Positions 43,993 through 55,811 of a stretch of 64,000 bases of DNA are shown here, in pieces (the stretch's first letter is position 1; each line of letters starts with the position of its first letter). The DNA lies in NCBI GenBank assembly GCA_944320765.1, contig CALUIS010000004.1, forward strand, positions 62,001 to 126,000, read 5' to 3'. Under the pieces are notes generated by a model. It was not told where the DNA came from. It ran no database searches and was given only the letters and a program-made list of their open reading frames with translations. A program made the translations under genes and the position numbers. The DNA comes from an uncultured Paraprevotella sp. Its GTDB lineage: Bacteria > Bacteroidota > Bacteroidia > Bacteroidales > Bacteroidaceae.

Positions 43993-44835
43993 ATGAAGAA
44001 TTATTATGCGTTGGTGGCCGGTATGCCGGATTTGTCGCCCGACGACACCAAGGCCGGCTTCACGGTGGAGGATTTCAAGGCGGAATATCTTCCGAGGCTT
44101 TCTGCCGCCGACCGTGAGACGGTGACCCTCTTCTTCCTGCAATATGACCACCGCAACCTTCTGGCGAGGTTGGCCGAGGGGGAGAATGCCGCGTTTGACG
44201 AAAGGGGGATGATTTCCCGCGAGAAACTGGACGAGGCCTTGGAAAAGGTGAAGGCCGGGGATGGGCAAGGCCGTTGTCTTCCGGCTTACGTCTACGAGTT
44301 TGTTGCCTCTTATCCTGTGTTGAAAGAAGAGGCGGAGCGGTTGCCGGAGGATGTGCTTGCCGCCGCATATTATCATTATGCCGCCTCGTCGAAAAACACG
44401 TTCGTACGCGATTGGTTCCTTTTCAACCGGAACGTGAACAACATCCTGATTGCCCTCACGGCAAGGAAGTACGGCTTCAGCGCGGCACCTTACCTGGTGG
44501 GGGAGGACGAGACGACATCCGCCTTGGCCACGTCGGGCGCACGGGATTTCGGGCTGGGTGCTGAACTGGACTACCTGGAGGAGGTGGCGCGGATCCATGA
44601 GCTGGCCGACCCCGTGGAGAAGGAGCGCAAGCTGGACCTGCTGAAGTGGGAATGGCTGGAAGAGCATACGTTCTTCCATTATTTTTCCGTGGAGCGGCTG
44701 TTTGCCTTCCTGGTGCGGCTGGACATCATCGAGCGTTGGACGCATATCGACAAGGAACGGGGCGGACGGCTGTTCCGCAGCCTGGTGGAACGGCTGAAAG
44801 ACGAGGTGGAGATACCCGAAGAGTTTAAGAAATAG
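43993..44835 (+). CDS. DUF2764 protein of the V-ATPase operon (probable subunit C equivalent)
   Basis: This 280-residue, mostly helical soluble protein starts MKNYYALVAGMPDLSPDD, the conserved beginning of DUF2764, and has KNTFVRDWFLFNRNVNNILIALTARKYG and EWLEEHTFFHYFSVERLFAFLVRLDIIERW further on. DUF2764 genes occur in Bacteroidota V-ATPase operons at the place where other bacteria have subunit C (the socket between rotor stalk and ring). No other C gene is present here, so it is the best candidate for that role; this is inference from position and helical character. Confidence 0.85.
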   Translation: MKNYYALVAGMPDLSPDDTKAGFTVEDFKAEYLPRLSAADRETVTLFFLQYDHRNLLARLAEGENAAFDERGMISREKLDEALEKVKAGDGQGRCLPAYVYEFVASYPVLKEEAERLPEDVLAAAYYHYAASSKNTFVRDWFLFNRNVNNILIALTARKYGFSAAPYLVGEDETTSALATSGARDFGLGAELDYLEEVARIHELADPVEKERKLDLLKWEWLEEHTFFHYFSVERLFAFLVRLDIIERWTHIDKERGGRLFRSLVERLKDEVEIPEEFKK

Positions 44836-44856
44836 GAAAAACGGAAACAATAGAAT

Positions 44857-46611
44857 ATGGCAACAAAAGGTAGTGTGATTGGAATCATTTCCAATATCGT
44901 GACCATAGAGGTGGACGGGCCGGTGGCGCAGAACGAAATCTGCTACATCACCACCGGCGGCGACCGCCTGATGGCCGAAGTCATCAAGGTGACCGGCCGG
45001 AACGCCTACGTGCAGGTGTTCGAGAGCACGCGCGGCATGAAGGTGGGGGCGGAAGCCGAATTCACGGGCCACATGCTTGAGGTGACGCTGGGGCCGGGGA
45101 TGCTGTCGAAGAATTACGACGGGCTGCAGAACGACCTGGACAAGATGGAAGGCGTCTTCCTGAAGCGCGGACAATATACTTATCCGCTGGACAAGGACAA
45201 GAAATGGCATTTCGTGCCGTTGGTGAAGCCCGGCGACAAGGTGGGGGCTTCGGCCTGGCTGGGCGAAGTGGAGGAGAACCACCAGAAGCTGAAAATCATG
45301 TCGCCCATCGCGATGAAGGGCGTGGCGATGGTGAAAAGCATCGTCCCCGAGGGCGACTACGTGTGCGAGGATACGGTGGCCGTGCTGGCCGGTGAGGACG
45401 GGGAAGACATTCCCGTGACGATGGTGCAGAAATGGCCGGTGAAGGTGGCCATGACCAATTACAAGGAGAAGCCGCGCCCCTTCAAGCTTCTGGAGACGGG
45501 CGTGCGCACCATCGACACGATGAACCCCATCGTGGAGGGCGGTACGGGCTTCATCCCCGGCCCGTTCGGTACGGGCAAGACCGTGCTGCAGCACGCCATC
45601 TCCAAGCAGGCGGAAGCCGACATCGTGATTATCGCGGCGTGCGGCGAGCGGGCCAACGAGGTGGTGGAAATTTTCACGGAGTTCCCCGAGCTGGTGGACC
45701 CGCACACGGGACGCAAGCTGATGGAACGCACCATCATCGTGGCCAACACGTCCAACATGCCGGTGGCGGCCCGCGAGGCGTCGGTCTACACGGCCATGAC
45801 GATGGCCGAGTTCTACCGTTCCATGGGACTTCGCGTGCTGCTGATGGCCGACTCCACGTCGCGTTGGGCGCAGGCCTTGCGCGAGATGTCCAACCGCATG
45901 GAGGAGCTGCCCGGCCCGGACGCGTTCCCGATGGACTTGTCCGCCATCATCTCCAACTTCTACGGCCGTGCGGGCTACGTTTACCTGAACAACGGCGAGG
46001 CAGGCTCCATCACGTTCATCGGGACGGTGTCGCCGGCCGGCGGCAACCTGAAGGAGCCGGTGACGGAGAACACCAAGAAGGTGGCCCGTTGCTTCTACGC
46101 CCTGGAGCAGGACCGTGCGGACAAGAAACGCTATCCGGCCGTGAACCCGATAGAGTCTTATTCCAAATACATCGAATATCCTGAGTTTGAGGAGTACATC
46201 GCCAAGCGCATCAACGGGGAGTGGATCGGCAAGGTGAACGAGCTGAAGACGCGCCTGCTCCGCGGCAAGGAGATTGCCGAGCAGATCAACATCCTGGGCG
46301 ACGACGGCGTGCCGGTGGATTATCACGTCATCTTCTGGAAGTCGGAGGTCATCGACTACGTGGTCCTGCAGCAGGACGCGTTCGACGAGATTGATGCCGT
46401 GACACCGCTGGAGCGACAGGAAGACATCCTGGACCTCGTGGTGGAGGTCTGCCGTGCGGATTATGCGTTCGACAACTTCCTCGAGGTGATGGACTACTTC
46501 AAGAAGCTGATCAACCTGTGCAAGCAGATGAACTATGCGGAGTTCAAGAGCGCGAAGTTCGAGGACTACAAGCGGCAAATCCGTGCGATGGTGGAAGAAA
46601 AGCAACAATAA
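44857..46611 (+). CDS. atpA: V-type ATP synthase/ATPase catalytic subunit A
   Basis: This 584-residue protein starts with a beta-barrel (KGSVIGIISNIVTIEVDGPVAQNEICYI in part). The A-specific non-homologous insert lies at about 115-190. The Walker A loop GPFGTGKT is at 235-242 (Lys241), where most V-type A subunits have GPFGSGKT. Further blocks are ERANEVVEIFTEFPEL (with the catalytic Glu), LMADSTSRWAQALREMSNRMEELPG and YLNNGEAGSITFIGTVSPAGG. It hydrolyses or makes ATP in the A3B3 head. It is at usual length. The gap to subunit B is 12 bp. Confidence 0.97.
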   Translation: MATKGSVIGIISNIVTIEVDGPVAQNEICYITTGGDRLMAEVIKVTGRNAYVQVFESTRGMKVGAEAEFTGHMLEVTLGPGMLSKNYDGLQNDLDKMEGVFLKRGQYTYPLDKDKKWHFVPLVKPGDKVGASAWLGEVEENHQKLKIMSPIAMKGVAMVKSIVPEGDYVCEDTVAVLAGEDGEDIPVTMVQKWPVKVAMTNYKEKPRPFKLLETGVRTIDTMNPIVEGGTGFIPGPFGTGKTVLQHAISKQAEADIVIIAACGERANEVVEIFTEFPELVDPHTGRKLMERTIIVANTSNMPVAAREASVYTAMTMAEFYRSMGLRVLLMADSTSRWAQALREMSNRMEELPGPDAFPMDLSAIISNFYGRAGYVYLNNGEAGSITFIGTVSPAGGNLKEPVTENTKKVARCFYALEQDRADKKRYPAVNPIESYSKYIEYPEFEEYIAKRINGEWIGKVNELKTRLLRGKEIAEQINILGDDGVPVDYHVIFWKSEVIDYVVLQQDAFDEIDAVTPLERQEDILDLVVEVCRADYAFDNFLEVMDYFKKLINLCKQMNYAEFKSAKFEDYKRQIRAMVEEKQQ

Positions 46612-46623
46612 TCAGGCAGAACT

Positions 46624-47943
46624 ATGGCAACAAAAGCATTTCAAAAGATATACACGAAAATCGGCCAGATTACGAAAGCCACCTGTACGCTGAAGGCTAC
46701 GGGAGTGGGGGCGGACGAGCTGGCCACGGTGGACGGCAAGCTGGCCCAGGTGGTGAAGATTGCCGGCGACGAAGTGACGCTGCAGGTGTTCGAAGGCACG
46801 GGGGGCATCCCCACCGACGCCGAGGTGGTGTTCATGGGAAAGGCCCCCACGCTGAAAGTGAGCGACCAGCTGGCCGGGCGCTTTTTCAACGCTTACGGCA
46901 ACCCCATCGACGGCGGGCCGGAGGTGGAAGGCGTGGAGGTGGAAATCGGCGGCCCGTCGGTGAACCCCGTGCGCCGCAAGCAGCCCTCCGAGCTGATTGC
47001 CACGGGCATTGCCGGCATTGACCTGAACAACACCTTGGTGTCCGGACAGAAAATCCCTTTCTTTGCCGACCCCGACCAGCCGTTCAACCAGGTGATGGCC
47101 ATGGTGGCCCTGCGGGCGCAGACCGACAAGATTATCCTGGGCGGCATGGGGATGACGAACGACGACTACCTGTATTTCAAGAACGTGTTCTCCAACGCCG
47201 GTGCGCTCGACCGCATCGTGAGCTTCATGAACACCACCGAGGACCCGGCCGTGGAGCGTCTGCTGGTGCCGGACATGGCCCTGACGGCGGCCGAGTATTT
47301 CGCGGTGGAGAAGGACGAGAAGGTGCTGGTGCTGCTGACGGACATGACCTCGTATGCCGACTCCCTGGCCATCGTGTCCAACCGTATGGACCAGATTCCG
47401 TCGAAGGACTCCATGCCCGGCTCGCTCTATTCCGATCTGGCGAAGATTTACGAGAAGGCGGTGCAGTTCCCCTCTGGCGGTTCCATCACGATTATCGCCG
47501 TGACCACGCTGAGCGGCGGCGACATCACGCACGCCGTGCCCGACAACACGGGATACATCACCGAGGGGCAGCTCTTCCTGCGCCGCGACAGCGACATCGG
47601 CAAAGTCATCGTCGACCCCTTCCGCTCGTTGTCGCGCCTGAAGCAGCTGGTGGCCGGAAAGAAGACGCGCAAGGACCATCCGCAGGTGATGAACGCCGCC
47701 GTGCGGCTGTATGCCGACGCGGCCAACGCCAAGACCAAGATGGAGAACGGTTTCGACCTGACGGACTATGACAACCGTGCGCTGGCCTTTGCCAAGGACT
47801 ATGCCGACAAGCTGCTGGCCATCGACGTGAACCTGAACACCACCGAGATGCTGGACGTCACGTGGGGACTGTTCGCCAAGTATTTCAAGCCGGAGGAAGT
47901 GAACATCAAGAAGGAACTGGTGGACGAGTTCTGGAAGAAATAA
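46624..47943 (+). CDS. atpB: V-type ATP synthase/ATPase regulatory subunit B
   Basis: The product is 439 residues. It has the B-subunit pattern ELIATGIAGIDLNNTLVSGQKIPFFADPD in pieces: the P-loop position reads GQKIPFF instead of a Walker A, as expected for the non-catalytic subunit. LVLLTDMTSYADSLAIVSNRMDQIPSKD and MPGSLYSDLAKIYEKA are also present. It is slightly shorter than typical 460-residue B subunits. It forms the alternating hexamer with A; its gene lies 12 bp before subunit D. Confidence 0.96.
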   Translation: MATKAFQKIYTKIGQITKATCTLKATGVGADELATVDGKLAQVVKIAGDEVTLQVFEGTGGIPTDAEVVFMGKAPTLKVSDQLAGRFFNAYGNPIDGGPEVEGVEVEIGGPSVNPVRRKQPSELIATGIAGIDLNNTLVSGQKIPFFADPDQPFNQVMAMVALRAQTDKIILGGMGMTNDDYLYFKNVFSNAGALDRIVSFMNTTEDPAVERLLVPDMALTAAEYFAVEKDEKVLVLLTDMTSYADSLAIVSNRMDQIPSKDSMPGSLYSDLAKIYEKAVQFPSGGSITIIAVTTLSGGDITHAVPDNTGYITEGQLFLRRDSDIGKVIVDPFRSLSRLKQLVAGKKTRKDHPQVMNAAVRLYADAANAKTKMENGFDLTDYDNRALAFAKDYADKLLAIDVNLNTTEMLDVTWGLFAKYFKPEEVNIKKELVDEFWKK

Positions 47944-47955
47944 ACCGAGTGGGAG

Positions 47956-48557
47956 ATGGCCATCAAGTTTCAATATAACAAAACCTCGCTCCAGCAGCTG
48001 GAGAAACAGCTCAAGATGCGGGTGCGCACCTTGCCCATCATCAAGAACAAGGAGAGCGCGCTGCGCATGGAGGTGAAAAAGTGCAAGGCGGAGCTGGCCG
48101 GACTGGCGCACGGGCTGGAGGAACAGATCCAGGCCTACGAGGCGATGTTCGCCCTGTGGAGCGAGTTCGACCCGTCCATCGTGGCGGTCAAGGACGTGGA
48201 CATGGGGGTGAGGAAGATTGCCGGAGTGCGCGTGCCGGTGCTGAACAATGTGGAGCTGGCCGTAAGGCCCTTCAGCTTGTTCAACAGCCCGAAATGGTAC
48301 TACGACGGCATCGCCTTGCTGCAGGGGCTGGCGCGTACGGCCATAGAGAAGGAGTTCGTGCAGGCCAAACTCGGACTGCTGGAGTATTCGCGGAAGAAGA
48401 CGACCCAGAAGGTGAACCTTTTCGAGAAGGTGCAGATTCCGGGTTACGAGGACGCGTTGCGCAAGATCAAGCGGTTCATGGAGGACGAGGAGAACCTTTC
48501 CAAGTCGTCCCAAAAGATATTAAAGTCACTTCAGGAGAAGAGAAAGGAGGCCGAGGC

Positions 48558-48561
<4 letters not shown>
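47956..48561 (+). CDS. V-type ATP synthase/ATPase subunit D (central stalk)
   Basis: This 201-residue protein is predicted to be two long antiparallel helices, N-terminal (FQYNKTSLQQLEKQLKMRVR, KNKESALRMEVKKCKAELAG) and C-terminal (YEDALRKIKRFMEDEENLSKSSQKILKS), separated by a small central domain. This is the layout of subunit D, the rotating shaft inside the A3B3 head. It overlaps the subunit I start by 4 bp (ATGA). Confidence 0.92.
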
Positions 48562-50848
<2,287 letters not shown>

Positions 50849-50873
50849 TAAGAGTGCGGGGAAACCGGACCAA

Positions 50874-50919
50874 AAGAGGAGAGCGGGACGTGGTGCAATC
50901 CACGTCCCGCTCTCCTCTT
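50874..50919. terminator. Bidirectional terminator between the V-ATPase operon and the convergent 50960 gene
   Basis: A 20-bp near-perfect stem (AAGAGGAGAGCGGGACGTGG with its complement at 50900-50919, loop of about 6 nt) lies between convergent genes. On the minus strand it is followed by TTTT; on the + strand by CTTGTC. Confidence 0.8.
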
Positions 50920-50959
50920 GTCGGGAAATGCCGTCTTGCGGCGGGAATGAGAGGTAGCC

Positions 50960-51301
50960 TTATTCCTCTTCCTCTTCCTGCGACTCTGCGTATTCCATCT
51001 CGCCTTGTACGACCCACAGCAAGTCTTCCGGCGTGAAATCGCCCATCTTGTCCTTGCGGGCCTGGCGGATGAGATAGTCCACGACTTTGTCCTGGTCAAT
51101 CTCGATATATCCGTCCTGATCGGGGGCTTCGTCCAAGACCCCGCTGTTGGCGTAATATTCCACAATCACATCCAAGAAGTAGTAAAGTTCCTCGTCGGTG
51201 AACTTGTCCTTGACTTCTTGCGGCAGATAGTTTTTGATGAACTCCACGGTGCGTGCGTCGTCCTCGGCGTCCTGCAGAAGTTCTTGTTCGAAGCTGTCCA
51301 T
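50960..51301 (-). CDS. Small acidic conserved hypothetical protein
   Basis: This 113-residue protein has no signal peptide or membrane segment. It is highly acidic (starts MDSFEQELLQDAEDDARTVE, ends QEEEEE) and predicted mostly helical, with aromatic-rich FTDEELYYFLDVIVEYYANSG. It contains no recognised domain. It lies 13 bp downstream of thioredoxin and is co-transcribed with it. The protein resembles conserved Bacteroidales hypotheticals found beside trx and dnaE. The function is unknown. Confidence 0.75.
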   Translation of the reverse strand: MDSFEQELLQDAEDDARTVEFIKNYLPQEVKDKFTDEELYYFLDVIVEYYANSGVLDEAPDQDGYIEIDQDKVVDYLIRQARKDKMGDFTPEDLLWVVQGEMEYAESQEEEEE

Positions 51302-51314
51302 TATCCGGATTTTT

Positions 51315-51629
51315 TTAGAGTATGCCCTTCAGTTTGTTCTCGAATGTGCTTTTCGGGGCGGCGCCGACCTGCTTGTCCACCACCTCGCCGTTCTTGATGA
51401 AAATCACGGTGGGTACGTTGCGCACGCCGAAGCGCATGGCCAAGCCGTCGTTTTCCTCCACGTCGCATTTGCCGATGATGGCCTGGTCCTTATATTCCTC
51501 GGCCAAAGCCTCGATGTCCGGACCGATTTTCTTGCACGGCCCACACCACGTAGCCCAGAAGTCTACTACCACGGGCTTTCCTGAAGCCAACAACTCTTCG
51601 AAATTGGAATCTGTAATTGCTAATGCCAT
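51315..51629 (-). CDS. trxA: Thioredoxin
   Basis: This 104-residue single thioredoxin domain has the active site WCGPCK at residues 28-33 in VVVDFWATWCGPCKKIGPDI and the cis-proline in VRNVPTVIFIKNGEV. It has no signal peptide and so is cytoplasmic. It reduces disulfides of client enzymes using thioredoxin reductase. The promoter at 51664-51692 lies in the short gap after dnaE, so it can be expressed independently of dnaE. Confidence 0.97.
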   Translation of the reverse strand: MALAITDSNFEELLASGKPVVVDFWATWCGPCKKIGPDIEALAEEYKDQAIIGKCDVEENDGLAMRFGVRNVPTVIFIKNGEVVDKQVGAAPKSTFENKLKGIL

Positions 51630-51663
51630 TGTATTTTCTCTTTTGTGGTTTGATTACTGCGGA

Positions 51664-51692
51664 CAAATTTACTAATTTATTTTATATGACAA
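51664..51692 (-). promoter_or_regulatory. Promoter of trxA
   Basis: On the minus strand TTG (complement of 51690-51692), an 18-bp spacer and TAAATTTG (complement of 51664-51671) match the Bacteroidota pattern, 35 bp before the trxA start. The -33 part lies within the end of dnaE. Confidence 0.65.
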
Positions 51693-54600
51693 GGCAGGTT
51701 TGCTTTGAATATAGGAAATTAAATCCTTTTTAACTGACACCTTCGCCGCCTTGGATTGCAAGGTCAGGTTCATTTGTCCCAAGGGGTCCAGGATATGGAA
51801 GTAAAGGTCTGTGTTGCCCGGACTTTCTTTCACGATGTTGGAAAGCGAGAACACAAGGTCTTCATCCAGCGCGTCTAAGGCCACGCTGATGGTGATCCGT
51901 TCGATAAGCTGGTCTTTCACGTCGGCGAGGAAGTCGATGTGCCCGATGCGGAGTTCCAGTTTGGAGGGGTCCCATTGCCGGGGTTGGCACCGTGCCGTAA
52001 TATATAAGGTGTTGCCGATGTCCATGAACGACCCCCACGAGGTCCAGTCTTGTCCGAACAAGGCCAGTTCGTAAGCCCCGGTGTAGTCTTCGAGGGTCGC
52101 GATGCCGTATGGCTTTCCGGCTTTCGAGATGCCTTTCCGGACGGCTGTCACCATGCCGCCGAACGTAAGTTCTTTGTTGGCCAGTGGTTCCAGCTCCTTC
52201 AGGTCTGCCATGTGGGCGTTGCATACGTTCTGCAGTATCACGGCATAATCATCCAAGGGGTGGGCTGACAGGTAAATCCCTACCAGGTCACGTTCCTTGT
52301 TCAGCCGTTCCAAGGCGCTCCATGGCTCCGCTTTCGGGATTTCCGGTTTGGCGATTTCCACCATGCCCATGTCGCCGAACAATGAGTTCTGCATGGTGTC
52401 CTTGTCTGCCTGATAGCGGGTGCCGTAGCGTGCGAGCAGTTCGATGAAGCTTTCGCCTTTGGCGTTTTCACCGAAATATTGTTCCCGTGTGAGACCCTCG
52501 AAGCAGTCGAAAGCTCCCGAAAGCACGAGGCTTTCCAGATTGTTGCGTTTCACCGCCCCGACAGGGACTCTTTGTACGAAGTCGAACACATCTTTGTAGG
52601 GGCCGTTGGCTTCCCTTTCTTTCACGATGGCGTCCACGGCCGAGTCGCCCAGTCCCTTGACCGCGCCTAACCCGAAGCGGATGTTCCCGTCCGTGTCCAC
52701 GCTGAATTTCCGGCGGCTGACATTGACATTCGGTCCCAAGGTGTTGATCCCGATGCTCTTGCATTCGCTCATCAGCTTGGTGATGTCGGTGATGTTGGCC
52801 AAGCTCCGGCTCATGACGGCCGCCATGTATTGGGCCGGGAAGTTGGCTTTCAGATAAGCGGTCTGGTAGGCCACCCATGAATAGCAGGTGGCATGGCTCT
52901 TGTTGAAGGCATAAGAAGCGAACTTCTTCCAGTCTGCCCAGATTTTTTCCAGCACCTTCGGGTCGTGGCCGTTCTTCTTCCCGCCTTCAATGAATTTGGG
53001 GTACATGTGGTTCAGCTTGTCTATCAACTTCTTTCCCATGGCCTTGCGCAGCGTGTCGCTTTCGCCGCGGGTGAAATTGGCCAGCTGGCGGGAAAGGAGC
53101 ATCACCTGCTCCTGGTAGACTGTGATGCCGTAGGTGTCCTTGAGGTATTTCTCCATGCAGGGAATGTCATACTCCACGGGCTTGCGTCCTTGCTTGCGGT
53201 CGATGAAGTCCGGAATGTAGTCCATCGGCCCCGGACGGTAGAGCGCGTTCATGGCAATCAAGTCCTCGAAGGTGGAGGGTTGCAGCTCGCGCAGGTATTT
53301 CTGCATGCCGGGAGACTCGAACTGGAACGTGCCGATGGTGCGTCCGTCGCAGTATAGCCTGTAGGTGGCCGGGTCGGTGATGTCCAAGGTGTCCACGTCG
53401 ACCCGCAGGCCGAGGCTGTCATAGATGTTGGTCTGGCATTCCTTGATGATGGACAGCGTTTTCAGCCCCAGGAAGTCCATCTTGATGAGGCCGGTGTCCT
53501 CGATGACCGAGCCTTCGTATTGCGTACACCGCAATTTCTCTCCGGTTTCCTTGTCCTCGGCCGTGCTGACCGGTACCCAGTCGGACACATCGTCGCGGCA
53601 GATAATGACGCCGCAGGCATGGACGCCCGTGTTGCGCACATTCCCCTCAAGCATCCGGGCATAACGGATGGTGTCGCGGAGCAGAGGGTTGGGCGAAGCC
53701 TCGGCCTGTTGCAATTCCGGGATGCAGGCGATGGCGTTCCCTAAGTTCATTTTGCGCGCCTTTCCGTTCTCGTCGTCCGGCAGCTTGTCCGGAATGAGCT
53801 TGCACAATCCGTTGGAGATGTCGAGGGGAAGTTTTTCCACGCGGGCGACATCCTTGATGGCCAGTTTCGTGGCCATGGTGCCGTAGGTGATGATGTGCGC
53901 GACTTTTTCTTCCCCGTACTTTTGGGTGACCCAGCTCAACACCTTGCCGCGTCCGTCATCGTCGAAGTCCACGTCGATATCCGGCAGGGAGATTCGGTCG
54001 GGGTTCAGGAAGCGCTCGAATAGCAGGTCGTACTCGATGGGGTCGATTTTGGTGATTCCCAGACAGTATGCCACAGCGGAGCCTGCGGCGGAGCCACGCC
54101 CCGGCCCCACGGACACGTTAAGCTCGTGCCGTGCGGCGTTGATGTAGTCCTGCACGATGAGGAAGTATCCCGGAAAACCCATGGTCTTCATCACGTGCAG
54201 TTCAAAATTGAGGCGTTCGCGCACATGTTCCGGCAGCGGGTCGCCATATAGCTTGGCGGCTCCGGCGTAAGTCAGTTTGGCCAGATAGTCCGCCTCCAGT
54301 TTCAGGCGGTAGAGCTTGTCGCATCCGCCCAGTTTCTTGATTTTCTGTTCGGCATCTTCACGGCTGAGAACCACATTGCCGTTCTCATCCCGCGTGAACT
54401 CCTCGAAGAGGTCTTCGTCGGTATATTTCTTCCTATAGCCGTCTTCGGTGCCGAATTCCTCCGGGATGTCGAAGTTCGGCATGATGGGAGCATGGTCGAT
54501 GCTGTAGAACTCCACTTGGTCGCAGATGTCGCACGTGTTGGACAAAGCCTCGGGGACATCGGCGAATATCTCGTTCATTTCGGCGCGGGTCTTGAACCAT

Positions 54601-55622
54601 TCCTGCTTGGAGTACAGCATTCGTTTGGGGTCGTCCAGGTCGCGGTTCGTACTCAGGCAGATCAGGCGGTCGTGTGCTTCGGCGTCTTCTTCGTTCACGA
54701 AGTGGCAGTCGTTGGTGCAGACCAGCCTTACGCCATATTTGCGTGCCATTTCTATCAGTTTCGCGTTGGCCCTTTGCTGCAGGGGGAACGTCTCGCGGTT
54801 GGCCCGCTGGTTCGGGTCTTTCACCTCATGGCGTTGCAGTTCCAGGTAATAGTTGTCGCCGAACACCTGCTTGTACCATCGTACGGCTTCTTCGGCCCCT
54901 TCCAGGTCGCCGTCCAGAATTTTGCGCGGCACCTCGCCGGCGATGCAGGCCGAGCATACAATCAGGCCTTCGCTATGGGCTGCCAGTTCTTCGCGGTCGG
55001 TGCGCGGTCGGGAATAGAATCCATCGGTCCATGCTTTTGACACCAGCTTGACCAGGTTGTGGTATCCCGTGGCGTTCTTGGCCAAAACGATCAGATGATA
55101 ACGTCTTCCGTCTTTTTCTTTCTCCATTTGGTACAGCCGTCGGGGAGCGACGTACATCTCGCAGCCGAAGATGGGCTTGAACAGCCGTTTTTGGCTGGCG
55201 TCCAGTTCTTCACGGGCCGTGTCCAGCTGTTCTTCAATGCTTGGGAACTCCGGTTCAGCCTCCGGCACGAAGTTTGCTTCGGGCGGGACCGGTTCTCCGT
55301 TTGCTTCGGCTCTCCGTCTCAGCTCTTCGGCTTCCTTTTGTTTTTGGGCTTGGCTGTCCTTCCATTCCTTTTGGGCGGCGTTTGTTCCGTCCTCCAGCAT
55401 GGCGATGCGCTTTTTCCACAGTCGGATGTCGGCGTTCGTGCCGCTGTTCTTTTTCGTGACGTAATTGAAAAACTCCTTGATGGCCATCATGTTGCCGTGG
55501 TCGGTGACAGCCATTCCGCGCATCCCGTCCTTCATGGCCTTGTCCACCAGCCGCTGTACGCTGGCCTGGCCGTCGAGGATGGAATATTGGGTATGGACGT
55601 GAAGATGAACAAAATCCTGCAT
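51672..55622 (-). CDS. dnaE: DNA polymerase III alpha subunit
   Basis: This 1316-residue protein starts with a PHP domain (HLHVHTQYSILDG, His8 and His10). Between its first helices and the FKPIFGCEMYVAP strand it has a charged, helical insertion of about 90 residues (about 57-150), longer than in E. coli DnaE. The polymerase active site is PDIDVDFDDDGRG (residues 547-559; Asp548, Asp550 and Asp552). SVGPGRGSAAGSAVAYCLGI precedes it, and the OB-fold region (LTFGGMVTAVRKGISKAGKPY) lies near residue 1160. It replicates the chromosome in the cytoplasm. The length fits the Bacteroidota DnaE1 type. Confidence 0.97.
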   Translation of the reverse strand: MQDFVHLHVHTQYSILDGQASVQRLVDKAMKDGMRGMAVTDHGNMMAIKEFFNYVTKKNSGTNADIRLWKKRIAMLEDGTNAAQKEWKDSQAQKQKEAEELRRRAEANGEPVPPEANFVPEAEPEFPSIEEQLDTAREELDASQKRLFKPIFGCEMYVAPRRLYQMEKEKDGRRYHLIVLAKNATGYHNLVKLVSKAWTDGFYSRPRTDREELAAHSEGLIVCSACIAGEVPRKILDGDLEGAEEAVRWYKQVFGDNYYLELQRHEVKDPNQRANRETFPLQQRANAKLIEMARKYGVRLVCTNDCHFVNEEDAEAHDRLICLSTNRDLDDPKRMLYSKQEWFKTRAEMNEIFADVPEALSNTCDICDQVEFYSIDHAPIMPNFDIPEEFGTEDGYRKKYTDEDLFEEFTRDENGNVVLSREDAEQKIKKLGGCDKLYRLKLEADYLAKLTYAGAAKLYGDPLPEHVRERLNFELHVMKTMGFPGYFLIVQDYINAARHELNVSVGPGRGSAAGSAVAYCLGITKIDPIEYDLLFERFLNPDRISLPDIDVDFDDDGRGKVLSWVTQKYGEEKVAHIITYGTMATKLAIKDVARVEKLPLDISNGLCKLIPDKLPDDENGKARKMNLGNAIACIPELQQAEASPNPLLRDTIRYARMLEGNVRNTGVHACGVIICRDDVSDWVPVSTAEDKETGEKLRCTQYEGSVIEDTGLIKMDFLGLKTLSIIKECQTNIYDSLGLRVDVDTLDITDPATYRLYCDGRTIGTFQFESPGMQKYLRELQPSTFEDLIAMNALYRPGPMDYIPDFIDRKQGRKPVEYDIPCMEKYLKDTYGITVYQEQVMLLSRQLANFTRGESDTLRKAMGKKLIDKLNHMYPKFIEGGKKNGHDPKVLEKIWADWKKFASYAFNKSHATCYSWVAYQTAYLKANFPAQYMAAVMSRSLANITDITKLMSECKSIGINTLGPNVNVSRRKFSVDTDGNIRFGLGAVKGLGDSAVDAIVKEREANGPYKDVFDFVQRVPVGAVKRNNLESLVLSGAFDCFEGLTREQYFGENAKGESFIELLARYGTRYQADKDTMQNSLFGDMGMVEIAKPEIPKAEPWSALERLNKERDLVGIYLSAHPLDDYAVILQNVCNAHMADLKELEPLANKELTFGGMVTAVRKGISKAGKPYGIATLEDYTGAYELALFGQDWTSWGSFMDIGNTLYITARCQPRQWDPSKLELRIGHIDFLADVKDQLIERITISVALDALDEDLVFSLSNIVKESPGNTDLYFHILDPLGQMNLTLQSKAAKVSVKKDLISYIQSKPALSYKIN

Positions 55623-55656
55623 AAGTAATGTCTGATAAGAAACGGGAATTGGGGGA

Positions 55657-55687
55657 TAAAGTTACGTCTCCTTCCGGAAAAAGGCAA
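55657..55687 (-). promoter_or_regulatory. Promoter of dnaE
   Basis: On the minus strand TTG (complement of 55685-55687), a 20-bp spacer and TAACTTTA (complement of 55657-55664) give one mismatch to the consensus, 34 bp before the dnaE ATG. Confidence 0.55.
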
Positions 55688-55756
55688 GAAGAACCTTGTT
55701 TTTTTAACATAAAAGGCGTTTAAGGGTGGAAGTTCGTGAAAAACGGAGTACGGAAT

Positions 55757-55787
55757 TTTGCATTTTAAAGGAATATGGCTACCTTTG
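55757..55787 (+). promoter_or_regulatory. Promoter of the psd-pssA operon
   Basis: TTTG at 55757-55760, a 19-bp spacer and TACCTTTG at 55780-55787 form a consensus Bacteroidota promoter. It fixes the psd start at 55812, since the in-frame TTG at 55758 lies inside the promoter. Confidence 0.75.
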
Positions 55788-55811
55788 TCCTCTAATAAAG
55801 AAGCCAATCCC

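Noticed and set aside
48081..48557. N-terminal extension of V-ATPase subunit I
   Set aside because: It is the out-of-frame shadow of subunit D; the family start MITRMKKL is at 48558.
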